Below, in pieces: positions 1 to 6,301 of a stretch of 38,075 nucleotides of DNA (its first letter is position 1; each line of letters starts with the position of its first letter). A program made the position numbers and the translations under genes. The DNA comes from Bacteroidota bacterium (GTDB taxonomy: Bacteria > Bacteroidota > Bacteroidia > Flavobacteriales > Flavobacteriaceae): contig JAEWCF010000028.1 of assembly GCA_023390775.1 (NCBI GenBank), positions 1 through 38,075 of the forward strand, in the 5' to 3' direction. The notes below the pieces were generated by a model that did no database searches, was not told the DNA's origin, and was given only the letters and a program-made list of their open reading frames with translations.

Positions 1-789
1 GTTCAGCAGCCTGCTTCTCAAAATCAACCAGCCACCAGCCACCAGCCACCAGCCACAAAAATCCCGCCCTCCGTCAACGGCCAGGACGAAATCGTCGAGA
101 TGGACCGCATGCGCAAGCTGATCTCGGGTTATATGGTGCAGTCGGTACAGACATCGGCACACGTGCAGTCCTTTATCGAGGTTGACGTGACGGCCATCTG
201 GGACTGGCGCGAGAAAAACAAAAATGCTTTCGAGAAACGCGAAGGCGAGAAGCTGACTTTTACCCCGATATTCATGGAGATCGTGGCGCGCGCGCTCAAG
301 GATTTCCCGATGATGAACATCTCGGTCGACGGCGATTACATCATCAAGAAGAAAAACATCAATCTGGGAATGGCGGCCGCACTTCCCAACGGAAACCTGA
401 TCGTGCCCGTGATCAAGAACGCCGACCAGCTCAACCTGATCGGCATGGCCAAGGCCGTCAACGACCTGGGGAACCGTGCCAAGGCCGGCAAGCTCAAACC
501 GGACGACACCCAGGGCGGAACCTATACCGTGACCAACGTAGGAACCTTCGGCAGCGTGTTCGGTACCCCGATCATCAACCAGCCGCAGGTGGGCATCCTG
601 GCGCTCGGCGCGATCCGCAAGGTCCCGGCCGTAGTGGAAACCCCCGAAGGCGACTTTATCGGCATCCGCAAGAAAATGTTCCTCTCGCACTCTTATGACC
701 ACCGCGTGGTCGACGGCGCACTTGGCGGAAGCTTCGTGAAACGCGTTGCGGAATACATGGAGGCGTTTGATGAGAACAGAACTTTTTAA
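1..789 (+). CDS. 2-oxoacid dehydrogenase E2 (dihydrolipoyl acyltransferase), C-terminal part
   Basis: This is the catalytic end of the E2 core subunit of a pyruvate, branched-chain or 2-oxoglutarate dehydrogenase complex, which moves an acyl group from lipoyl-lysine to CoA in the cytoplasm. The frame is open from base 1, so the lipoyl and most of the subunit-binding domains lie outside the window. A Pro/Ala/Gln-rich linker (visible residues 1-22) leads into the 2-oxoacid dehydrogenase acyltransferase domain. The catalytic HxxxDG motif is visible as HRVVDG (visible residues 234-239), preceded by the typical NVGTFGS and INQPQVGILALG stretches. The linker is encoded by a 7-bp tandem repeat, see separate entry. 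Which 2-oxoacid is used cannot be told from this part. Confidence 0.93.
   Translation, partial: VQQPASQNQPATSHQPPATKIPPSVNGQDEIVEMDRMRKLISGYMVQSVQTSAHVQSFIEVDVTAIWDWREKNKNAFEKREGEKLTFTPIFMEIVARALKDFPMMNISVDGDYIIKKKNINLGMAAALPNGNLIVPVIKNADQLNLIGMAKAVNDLGNRAKAGKLKPDDTQGGTYTVTNVGTFGSVFGTPIINQPQVGILALGAIRKVPAVVETPEGDFIGIRKKMFLSHSYDHRVVDGALGGSFVKRVAEYMEAFDENRTF
27..56 (+). repeat. 7-bp tandem repeat inside the E2 linker
   Basis: The unit GCCACCA is repeated in perfect tandem (31-37, 38-44, 45-51, partial 52-56), preceded by a partial ACCA. The period of 7 is not a multiple of 3, so successive units are read in different frames and give the mixed Pro/Ala/Thr/Ser/His/Gln linker. The unit is close to the NCCACTA words of the array at 3829-3856. 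Confidence 0.9.
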
Positions 790-823
790 TGTCAAATGTC
801 GCGTGACAAATGTCGAATGAACC
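789..823 (+). repeat. degenerate heptamer array after the E2 stop codon
   Basis: Five 7-bp words in register start at the last base of the E2 stop codon. They are variants of ATGTCRA (ATGTCAA, ATGTCGC, then GTGACAA, ATGTCGA, ATGAACC). The array ends just before the terminator hairpin. Confidence 0.7.
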
Positions 824-827
824 ATAT

Positions 828-860
828 AAAAAGCCCTTCGGAAACGAGGGGCTTTTTTTT
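828..860 (+). terminator. Rho-independent terminator of the E2 gene
   Basis: The stem AAAAGCCCTTCG (829-840) pairs with CGAGGGGCTTTT (845-856) across a GAAA loop, with one G-T wobble, followed by a T run to 860. It lies 39 bases after the E2 stop codon. Confidence 0.9.
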
Positions 861-863
861 GAA

Positions 864-898
864 GAATGTCGCACGACGAATGTCGAACGAGCAACTTG
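864..898 (+). repeat. degenerate heptamer array after the E2 terminator
   Basis: The words GAATGTC (864-870), GCACGAC, GAATGTC and GAACGAG follow in 7-bp register to 891, with CAACTTG as a possible last unit. They share the AATGTCG core with the array at 789-823, so the terminator looks inserted in, or flanked by, one array. Confidence 0.65.
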
Positions 899-928
899 TT
901 TGGCATCATTTTAAAATTTATAATTTTC
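899..928 (+). promoter_or_regulatory. possible promoter for rtcB
   Basis: TTTG (899-902), an 18-bp spacer and TAATTTTC (921-928) resemble the Bacteroidota -33/-7 pattern with one mismatch. The gene starts 110 bases further on, so the 944-993 repeat would be in its leader. Weak call. Confidence 0.3.
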
Positions 929-943
929 CTGAGCGTTGCCTGC

Positions 944-993
944 CGGCCCGGGCTGTCCGCGCTACACGGTAGCTTGCTTCCATCCCTAACGCG
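944..993 (+). repeat. intergenic hairpin-core repeat, copy A
   Basis: Copy A has a CCCGGGCTGTCCGC left flank, a small hairpin core (GCTAC 961-965 pairing with GTAGC 969-973) and a right flank GCTTCCATCCCTAACGCG. The flanks match copies B (6983-7125) and C (10193-10263, opposite strand): CTGTCCGC is identical in B, and the right flank agrees with C at 15 of 18 positions. The core differs in each copy. Confidence 0.65.
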
Positions 994-1038
994 ACGCACG
1001 CACGTGATTTTTTCGTAAATTCAGGAAAAGTCCACGCT

Positions 1039-2454
1039 ATGAGTGCCACTGTAAAAGGAAAGGACCTGATTGCTATAGGTTTCAAGGAAAGCCGGCTGAT
1101 GGGGCAGGCGCTGCAAATCGCTACCGAGCAATTTCGCGGCACGCCAAAAAAGGAAATCATCCGCATCTTCCGCAAACTGCGCCATTACCCAGAATCATTT
1201 CTCGACGATCCGGTGCTCAAACCGCTGGCACTGGCCATGATCGAACCACAAGCACCCGCGCCCGAATCGATTTTGGTTCCGAAAGGGGATTACGCGACCT
1301 TTGGAGACGAATTTATCGAAGACGGCGCAAAGGCGCAAATGGATCTGGCCATGCGGCTTCCCGTCACGGTAGGCGGTGCGCTCATGCCCGATGCGCACCA
1401 GGGTTACGGTTTACCGATCGGCGGGGTGCTGGCCGTCGACAATGCGGTGATTCCTTACGGTGTTGGCGTGGACATCGGGTGCAGGATGGCGCTCTCGATT
1501 TTCGATATTCCCGCCGATTATCTTCACGAAAAGCGTGATCATTTAAAGAAAATGCTCTCGGCACACACAAAATTTGGTGCCGGGCAGGGTTTCGATCATA
1601 AGCACCGGACCGATCACGAAATCATCGACAGGCCCGAATTCAAAATGATCCCCATGCTGGGAAGGCTGAAAGACAAGGCCTGGGAGCAGCTGGGAACTTC
1701 CGGTGGCGGCAATCATTTCGTGGAGTTCGGCGTCATAGAGTTCAAAACAAATGATGATGATTTGGGCATTTCCGCCGGAAAATACCTCGCCCTTCTCACG
1801 CATTCCGGCTCACGGGGGCTTGGCGCCACCATTGCCGGCCATTACACCAAAATCGCCAAACAAATGACTTCGCTTCCAAAAGAGGCTGCAAATCTCGCGT
1901 ACCTTGGTTTGGATTCGGCGCAGGGTCAGGAATACTGGATGGCGATGAATTTGGCCGGCGACTACGCATCGGCTTGCCATGAAGTCATTCACGACAAGAT
2001 CGGCGCGGCCGTCGGCGGAAACCTGCTTGCAAAAGTTGAAAACCACCACAATTTTGCCTGGAAGGAAATCGTGAACGGTCGCGAAGCCATCGTCCATAGA
2101 AAGGGCGCCACTCCTGCCAGTGCAGGCGTTCTGGGTTTCATTCCCGGCAGCATGACCGCTCCCGGATTTTTGGTACGTGGCAAGGGCGAACCCGCGTCGC
2201 TGAGTTCGGCGTCGCATGGGGCCGGCAGACGCATGAGTCGAACCCAGGCTGTAAAATCGATCAGCGGAAGCGAGATGCAAAAGATGTTATCCGATCACGG
2301 CGTGACCCTGATCGGCGGCGGCAGGGACGAAGCGCCATCGGCCTACAAGGACATCCGGCAGGTGATGTCGGCACAAAAGGATTTGGTCCACGTAATAGCC
2401 GAATTTACGCCGAAGATCGTAAGGATGGCGAGTGATGGAAGCAGGGAAGATTAA
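1039..2454 (+). CDS. rtcB: RtcB-family RNA ligase
   Basis: RtcB joins 2',3'-cyclic-phosphate (or 3'-phosphate) and 5'-OH RNA ends, using GTP and Mn2+, in RNA repair or tRNA healing. The 471-aa product has the family's motifs in order: DAHQGYGLPIGG and GVGVDIGCRM (metal-binding Asp/Cys), GTSGGGNHFVEFG, HSGSRGLG, ENHHNFAW, RKGATPA, GFIPGSM and SASHGAGRRMSR. His393 in the last motif is the expected guanylylated residue. Length fits the bacterial branch. The ATG at 1039 gives a normal N-terminus; no Shine-Dalgarno sequence is seen. There is no archease or RtcA gene next to it, so it stands alone here. It converges on the DUF4242 gene, and the two stop codons overlap. Confidence 0.96.
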   Translation: MSATVKGKDLIAIGFKESRLMGQALQIATEQFRGTPKKEIIRIFRKLRHYPESFLDDPVLKPLALAMIEPQAPAPESILVPKGDYATFGDEFIEDGAKAQMDLAMRLPVTVGGALMPDAHQGYGLPIGGVLAVDNAVIPYGVGVDIGCRMALSIFDIPADYLHEKRDHLKKMLSAHTKFGAGQGFDHKHRTDHEIIDRPEFKMIPMLGRLKDKAWEQLGTSGGGNHFVEFGVIEFKTNDDDLGISAGKYLALLTHSGSRGLGATIAGHYTKIAKQMTSLPKEAANLAYLGLDSAQGQEYWMAMNLAGDYASACHEVIHDKIGAAVGGNLLAKVENHHNFAWKEIVNGREAIVHRKGATPASAGVLGFIPGSMTAPGFLVRGKGEPASLSSASHGAGRRMSRTQAVKSISGSEMQKMLSDHGVTLIGGGRDEAPSAYKDIRQVMSAQKDLVHVIAEFTPKIVRMASDGSRED

Positions 2455-2464
2455 TTATTAATTA
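2451..2464. repeat. TTAATTA heptamer pair spanning two convergent stop codons
   Basis: Two perfect TTAATTA units (2451-2457, 2458-2464) contain the rtcB stop (2452-2454) and the end of the DUF4242 frame. The same word recurs in the array at 2851-2885. Confidence 0.55.
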
Positions 2465-2735
2465 CTTCAGCGGTTGTGGGGTCGATCGTCGTGATCACAC
2501 GGTTCACGGCATCGGCAGGAAACCCGCCTTTTCTGGCGTGTTCGAGGATCAAATCCTCCGAAGGCGCAATATAGACGCAATAGATCTTGTCCCCGGTGAC
2601 AAAACTTTCCACCCATTGGATATCGGTGCCCAGCTGGCTCAACACGCCGCATGAGGTTTGCGAAATCGAGCGCAGTTCTTCACTTGAGAACTGTCCGGCA
2701 TTTTCAATGTTCCTTTCAATGATAAACTTTGGCAT
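2451..2735 (-). CDS. DUF4242 (SCO4226-like, nickel-binding family) protein
   Basis: This 94-aa cytoplasmic protein has the compact alpha/beta pattern of DUF4242: an MPKFIIER first strand, a helix ending SISQTSCGVL, WVESFVTGDKIYCVYIAP and a C-terminal GGFPADAVN with IDPTTAE. No signal peptide or membrane segment is present. Family members include a nickel-binding Streptomyces protein (SCO4226), but a physiological role is not established, so no function is given. It has its own -7 box at 2756-2763. The last codons and stop are made of the TTAATTA heptamer words also found in the next intergenic region. Confidence 0.85.
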   Translation of the reverse strand: MPKFIIERNIENAGQFSSEELRSISQTSCGVLSQLGTDIQWVESFVTGDKIYCVYIAPSEDLILEHARKGGFPADAVNRVITTIDPTTAEVINN

Positions 2736-2755
2736 GTCGACTGGTTTTGGTTAAA

Positions 2756-2763
2756 CAAACTTA
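2756..2763 (-). promoter_or_regulatory. -7 box for the DUF4242 gene
   Basis: The minus strand reads TAAGTTTG, a full match to TAnnTTTG, 20 bases before the start codon. No clear -33 element is seen. Confidence 0.6.
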
Positions 2764-2850
2764 AAGTTAAGAAAATAAAGTCGATCGGATGCCTTTAAAC
2801 TTCTAATTATTAATGATTTGAACGTTGAAAGTTTCCGTTTTTCAGCGCCC

Positions 2851-2885
2851 TCAATTATTAATTTTTACTTATTAATTATTAATTG
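2851..2885 (+). repeat. TTAATTA-type heptamer array before the exonuclease promoter
   Basis: Five 7-bp words in register, all near TTAATTA (2851-2857, 2858-2864, 2865-2871, 2872-2878, 2879-2885). Two similar words occur at about 2804-2817. The array ends 5 bases before the TATCTTTG box and occupies the place of a -33 element. Confidence 0.6.
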
Positions 2886-2889
2886 AACC

Positions 2890-2897
2890 TATCTTTG
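2890..2897 (+). promoter_or_regulatory. -7 box for the exonuclease gene
   Basis: TATCTTTG matches TAnnTTTG exactly and lies 16 bases before the ATG. The expected -33 position is inside the heptamer array and has no TTG. Confidence 0.65.
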
Positions 2898-2913
2898 CGC
2901 CAAACATTTCGAC

Positions 2914-3690
2914 ATGGAACTGAACCTGCACCGCCCCATCTGCTTTTTTGACCTTGAAACCACCGGAACCGACATCTGCAAGGACCGCATCGTCGAGATC
3001 TCGATCCTGAAGGTCTATCCCAACGGCAACAAGGAAAGCCGGACGTGGCTGGTCAATCCGCAGATGATGATTCCCGCCGAATGCATCGCGGTACACGGGA
3101 TCACCAATGAAAAAGTGGCCAATGAGCCCACTTTTAAGGAAATCGCGCCGCTGGTCTACAATATGATCAAGGACGCCGATCTGGCAGGGTTCAATTCGGA
3201 CCGGTTCGACATTCCGCTTTTGGCCGAGGAGCTGCTCCGCGCCGATTACGACTTTGACATGAAGAGCCGCGTTTCGGTCGACATCCAGACCATCTTCCAC
3301 AAAAAGGAGGAGCGCACGCTGGCCGCCGCCTACAAATTCTATTGCGGGCAATCGCTCGAGAATGCACACAGCGCCGAGGCCGACACCAATGCCACATACG
3401 AAATCCTGAAATCGCAGCTTGACCGTTATCCTGATCTTCAGAACGACATGAAGTCCCTGGCCGAATTCACCACGCGGAAAAAATCGGTCGATTTTGCGGG
3501 TTTCATTATTTTGGATAAGGACGGCGAGGAGTGTTTCTCTTTCGGAAAACACAAAGGCGTAAAGGTCGCCAAGGTATTGGAGCAGGAGCCGGGCTACTAC
3601 GGTTGGATCCAGGGGGCGGATTTTCCACTGTATACCAAGAAGGTTTTGACCGCGATCAAGTTGAGGAAGTTGAATACGAAGGCGGTTTAG
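2914..3690 (+). CDS. DEDDh 3'-5' exonuclease (DnaQ/ExoX-like)
   Basis: The 258-aa protein is a DnaQ-superfamily 3'-5' exonuclease acting on DNA or RNA ends with two metal ions. ExoI is CFFDLETTGT (Asp and Glu, residues 11-20), ExoII is the FNSDRFDIPLL stretch, and ExoIII is HSAEADTNATYE, where the histidine defines the DEDDh group. After residue about 195 a second small domain (FSFGKHKG ... GYYGWIQGADFP) matches the ExoX-like C-terminal domain found in several bacterial exonucleases. It is not fused to a polymerase or to a UvrC-type nuclease, so it is more likely a repair or RNA-trimming enzyme than the replicative epsilon subunit. An 8-bp-period array starts three bases after its stop codon. 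Confidence 0.9.
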   Translation: MELNLHRPICFFDLETTGTDICKDRIVEISILKVYPNGNKESRTWLVNPQMMIPAECIAVHGITNEKVANEPTFKEIAPLVYNMIKDADLAGFNSDRFDIPLLAEELLRADYDFDMKSRVSVDIQTIFHKKEERTLAAAYKFYCGQSLENAHSAEADTNATYEILKSQLDRYPDLQNDMKSLAEFTTRKKSVDFAGFIILDKDGEECFSFGKHKGVKVAKVLEQEPGYYGWIQGADFPLYTKKVLTAIKLRKLNTKAV

Positions 3691-3692
3691 GG

Positions 3693-3756
3693 ATTTGAAA
3701 ATTTGAAAATTTGGAAATTTGAAAATGTGTAAATGTACCAATATACCAATTCCAAA
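3693..3756 (+). repeat. degenerate octamer array after the exonuclease gene
   Basis: Eight 8-bp words follow in perfect register from 3693 to 3756. The first four are ATTTGAAA or one-base variants; the next ones drift through ATGTGTAA and ATGTACCA to ATTCCAAA. It starts two bases after the stop codon. This is the only array of the set with period 8. Confidence 0.75.
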
Positions 3757-3793
3757 ACCGGAACTTTAAGCATAATCGATTAATCCATGCAAA

Positions 3794-3856
3794 CTGACAG
3801 CTGATAACTGATAGCTGACAGCTCCCAGCCACTAACCACTATCCACTAGCCACTAC
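3794..3856 (+). repeat. two-part heptamer array ending at the FAH-gene start codon
   Basis: Nine 7-bp words lie in unbroken register. The first four fit CTGAYAR (3794-3821), then a transition word CTCCCAG, then four CCACTAN words (3829-3856) in which only the last base varies. The GTG start codon begins two bases later, so the whole presumed leader is array. Confidence 0.85.
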
Positions 3857-3857
3857 A

Positions 3858-4469
3858 GTGAAAATAATCTGCATCGGCCGCAACTACGCCAAACACATCG
3901 AAGAACTCGCCAACGAGCGCCCGGACGAACCGGTCATTTTCCTCAAACCCGATACGGCGCTTCTGTCATCGGAACAGGATTTTTACATCCCCGATTTTTC
4001 GGATGACATCCATCACGAGATCGAACTGGTTGTCAAGATCAACAAGGTGGGGAAGCACATCGACGCGAGATTTGCGCACAAATATTACGATGAAATAACG
4101 GTAGGAATCGACTTCACCGCGCGGGACGTTCAGCAAAAGCTAAAGGACAAAGGGCTGCCGTGGGAGAAATCCAAGGCGTTTGACGGTTCGGCGGTGATTG
4201 GGCGCTTTATGTCGAAAAAAAATTTCAGTTCGCTGGAAAACCTTACTTTTGGACTCACAAGCAACGGAAACGTTGTGCAGAGCGGGAATACCGCAAACAT
4301 GCTCTGGAAAATCGATGAAATCATCGCCCATGTTTCGCAGTATTTCACGCTCAAAACGGGAGACCTCATTTTTACGGGAACCCCGGAAGGCGTGGCATCG
4401 GTAAAAGCCGGTGACGTGCTGGAAGGCTACCTTGACCATAACCAACTATTCAGATTACACATTAAGTAA
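3858..4469 (+). CDS. fumarylacetoacetate hydrolase-family protein (FAHD1-like)
   Basis: This 203-aa enzyme belongs to the FAH superfamily, which cleaves or tautomerises acylpyruvates, oxaloacetate and related 2-keto acids with Mg2+. Its length is that of the FAHD1/acylpyruvase type without an N-terminal extension. Visible features are IGRNYAKHI at the start, the metal ligands E54 and E56 in HHEIEL, D85 in GIDFTARD, the KSKAFDG loop and the GTPEGVASVKAGD signature near the end. The start codon is GTG at 3858; translation as MKIICIGRNY matches the family start and no ATG fits. The stop shares one base with the ATG of the HPt gene (TAATG), suggesting coupled translation. The substrate cannot be decided from sequence. 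Confidence 0.9.
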   Translation: MKIICIGRNYAKHIEELANERPDEPVIFLKPDTALLSSEQDFYIPDFSDDIHHEIELVVKINKVGKHIDARFAHKYYDEITVGIDFTARDVQQKLKDKGLPWEKSKAFDGSAVIGRFMSKKNFSSLENLTFGLTSNGNVVQSGNTANMLWKIDEIIAHVSQYFTLKTGDLIFTGTPEGVASVKAGDVLEGYLDHNQLFRLHIK

Positions 4470-4813
4470 TGGCATTGAATTACAACCTCTCCAAAGTATA
4501 TGCTTTGTCCGACAATGATCCGGACTTCGTCATGCAGATCATCACGCTTTTCGTGACCGAGGTCCCGCAGGACATGACCCAGATCAAGCTCGGAATCAAG
4601 ACCAAGGACCACAAACTCGCATACGCCTACGCACACAAAATCAAGCCCACGCTCGATTTGCTCGGAATGACCGTCGCCTATGAGGAAATCCTTCAGGTGG
4701 AAGCCTGGACCAAACGCGAAGGCAAACGCAAGGAAATCAAGGATACTTTTGACAGCATCGAATCGCAGGTGGAGAAAGCGGTTAAAGAGATTAAAAAGGA
4801 CTTTAATCTTTAG
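4469..4813 (+). CDS. Hpt-domain phosphotransfer protein
   Basis: The 114-aa protein is one histidine phosphotransfer domain, an all-helical bundle relaying phosphoryl groups between receivers in multi-step phosphorelays. The signature AYAHKIKPTLDLLGM carries the phosphorylatable His56. No kinase or receiver is next to it; it is translationally coupled to the FAH-family gene by a TAATG overlap. The hybrid-type kinase and lone receiver at 23.3-27.2 kb are possible partners (inference only). Lysine-rich C-terminus, no membrane segment. A heptamer array starts immediately after the stop codon. Confidence 0.85.
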   Translation: MALNYNLSKVYALSDNDPDFVMQIITLFVTEVPQDMTQIKLGIKTKDHKLAYAYAHKIKPTLDLLGMTVAYEEILQVEAWTKREGKRKEIKDTFDSIESQVEKAVKEIKKDFNL

Positions 4814-4848
4814 TTTTGAGTTTTGGGTTATGAGTTTTGAGTAATTCT
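4814..4848 (+). repeat. heptamer array after the HPt stop codon
   Basis: TTTTGAG (4814-4820), TTTTGGG, TTATGAG and TTTTGAG (4835-4841) run in exact 7-bp register starting at the base after the stop codon; a diverged word may follow to 4848. Confidence 0.75.
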
Positions 4849-4946
4849 GCAAAACCAGATCTCAATTCCTAACCTAATTACGGCAAGAAGTAAAGTCGTG
4901 AAGTAGATATTAGTTATTGGCTGGTAATGTAATTGGTCATGAGTAA

Positions 4947-4981
4947 TAACTACCCAATACCCATATCCCATAACCAATGAC
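4947..4981 (+). repeat. heptamer array overlapping the cinA start codon
   Basis: Five words in 7-bp register, TAACTAC, CCAATAC (4954-4960), CCATATC, CCATAAC and CAATGAC (4975-4981). The ATG of cinA (4977) is part of the last word. Upstream, 4910-4940 contains words resembling the reverse complement of these (GGTCAT at 4935-4940 against ATGACC at 4977-4982), so a long imperfect hairpin is possible. Confidence 0.65.
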
Positions 4982-6230
4982 CGCAGCTATAATCACCATC
5001 GGCGACGAAATCCTCATCGGCCAGGTCACCGACACCAACTCGGGCGGGATTGCAAAAGCTCTGGAGGAAATTGGGATCCGGGTGCATGAGATGCTTTCGG
5101 TTTCGGATGAGCGGGTCCATATTCTTGAAGCATTTGCTCGATACCAGGATCAGGTGGATGTGGTGCTGATCACGGGTGGGCTGGGGCCGACAAAGGACGA
5201 CATCACCAAAAAGACCTTTTGCGAATACTTTGACGACGAGCTCGTTGTCGACCATAACGTGCTGCAGCACATCACCGAGATGTACCTGCGTGTTTTCAAC
5301 CGCCCGCTATCGCCGATGAACCGCGACCAGGCGCTGGTGCCGTCAAATTGCACGGTGCTTCACAATGAGTTTGGCAGCGCTCCCGGAATGTGGATGCAAA
5401 AAGGGAAGACCGTTTTTGTATCCATGCCCGGAGTGCCGTATGAAATGAAGGGAATCCTCACGAATCATCTTATTCCCAAACTTGCCTCGGAATTTAACCG
5501 CCCGCACATCCTGCACAAGACCATCATGACCTACGGCATGGGCGAGAGCCTGATCGCCGAACGCATCGAATCCTGGGAAAACGCTTTGCCCGATTTCATC
5601 AAACTGGCGTATCTCCCAAGCCCCGGCCGCGTCCGCCTGCGTTTGACCGCGCGCGGAAAAGATAAACAGGTTCTGGATGATGAGGTGAACCGCCAGGTTG
5701 CCGCGCTCATGAAACTCATTCCCGATATCATCACCGGTTTTGACGACGGCGGATCCATCGAGCAATCCATCGGGCAATTGCTATCGGAGCGCGGACTGAC
5801 CCTCTCCACGGCCGAAAGCTGCACGGGCGGCACCGTTGCGCAGATGATTTCCTCGGTCCCGGGAGCGTCGCGATATTTTAAGGGATCGGTTGTAGCGTAC
5901 AATAAAGAAATCAAGACGGGTTTGTTGGGAATCGACGCGGGATTGATTGCCGAACATTCGGTGGTAAGCGCCGAAGTTGCGGGCGCGATGGCCCAATCGG
6001 TACGCAGGATTTGCGGTTCCGACTACGGCATCGGCATCACCGGGAACGCGGGCCCCTCGACCGATGACACGCACGAGGCGGTCGGGCGGGTGTACATCGC
6101 CATCGCATCGGCACAAGGCCTTATGGCCGAAGGCTTTAACTTTGGGCAACCACGCGAGAAAGTGATCGTCCGCGCCGCCAATAAAAGCCTGGAAATGCTG
6201 CGCGGTGAAATTTTGAAAAAAGGCGCATAA
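4977..6230 (+). CDS. cinA: CinA family protein (MoCF-type domain plus nicotinamide-nucleotide amidase)
   Basis: CinA proteins remove the pyrophosphate of ADP-ribose-type compounds and/or deamidate NMN, recycling pyridine nucleotides; the name comes from competence-inducible operons. The 417-aa product has the full two-domain form. The N-terminal molybdopterin-binding-like (COG1058) domain shows IGDEILIG, DTN and TGGLGPTKDD. The C-terminal amidase (PncC/YgaD-like) domain shows STAESCTGG, YNKEIKTGLLGI and GITGNAGPS. The ATG at 4977 lies within the heptamer array; the family N-terminus TAAIITIGDEILIGQ begins right there, so the start is secure. A promoter for rpmB begins six bases after the stop. 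Confidence 0.95.
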   Translation: MTAAIITIGDEILIGQVTDTNSGGIAKALEEIGIRVHEMLSVSDERVHILEAFARYQDQVDVVLITGGLGPTKDDITKKTFCEYFDDELVVDHNVLQHITEMYLRVFNRPLSPMNRDQALVPSNCTVLHNEFGSAPGMWMQKGKTVFVSMPGVPYEMKGILTNHLIPKLASEFNRPHILHKTIMTYGMGESLIAERIESWENALPDFIKLAYLPSPGRVRLRLTARGKDKQVLDDEVNRQVAALMKLIPDIITGFDDGGSIEQSIGQLLSERGLTLSTAESCTGGTVAQMISSVPGASRYFKGSVVAYNKEIKTGLLGIDAGLIAEHSVVSAEVAGAMAQSVRRICGSDYGIGITGNAGPSTDDTHEAVGRVYIAIASAQGLMAEGFNFGQPREKVIVRAANKSLEMLRGEILKKGA

Positions 6231-6235
6231 ATTTT

Positions 6236-6266
6236 TTTGCCGACAGGATTTTTTTTGCTTTCTTTG
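6236..6266 (+). promoter_or_regulatory. promoter of the rpmB-rpmG-DUF4295 operon
   Basis: TTTG (6236-6239), a 19-bp spacer and TTTCTTTG (6259-6266) fit the Bacteroidota -33/-7 pattern with one mismatch in the -7 box. The rpmB start is 35 bases further on. Confidence 0.65.
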
Positions 6267-6301
6267 CACCCTGATTTTGAATAACGAATAAAGATACAGC
6301 A

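Noticed and set aside
27..56. CRISPR-like or VNTR locus
   Set aside because: Units are 7 bp without spacers, so it is not CRISPR; it is treated as a heptamer repeat. None of the other arrays has repeat-spacer structure either.
2872..3741. 289-codon minus-strand frame opposite the exonuclease gene
   Set aside because: The sense frame has all DEDDh motifs. The first residues of the antisense frame are just a translation of the 8-bp repeat array.
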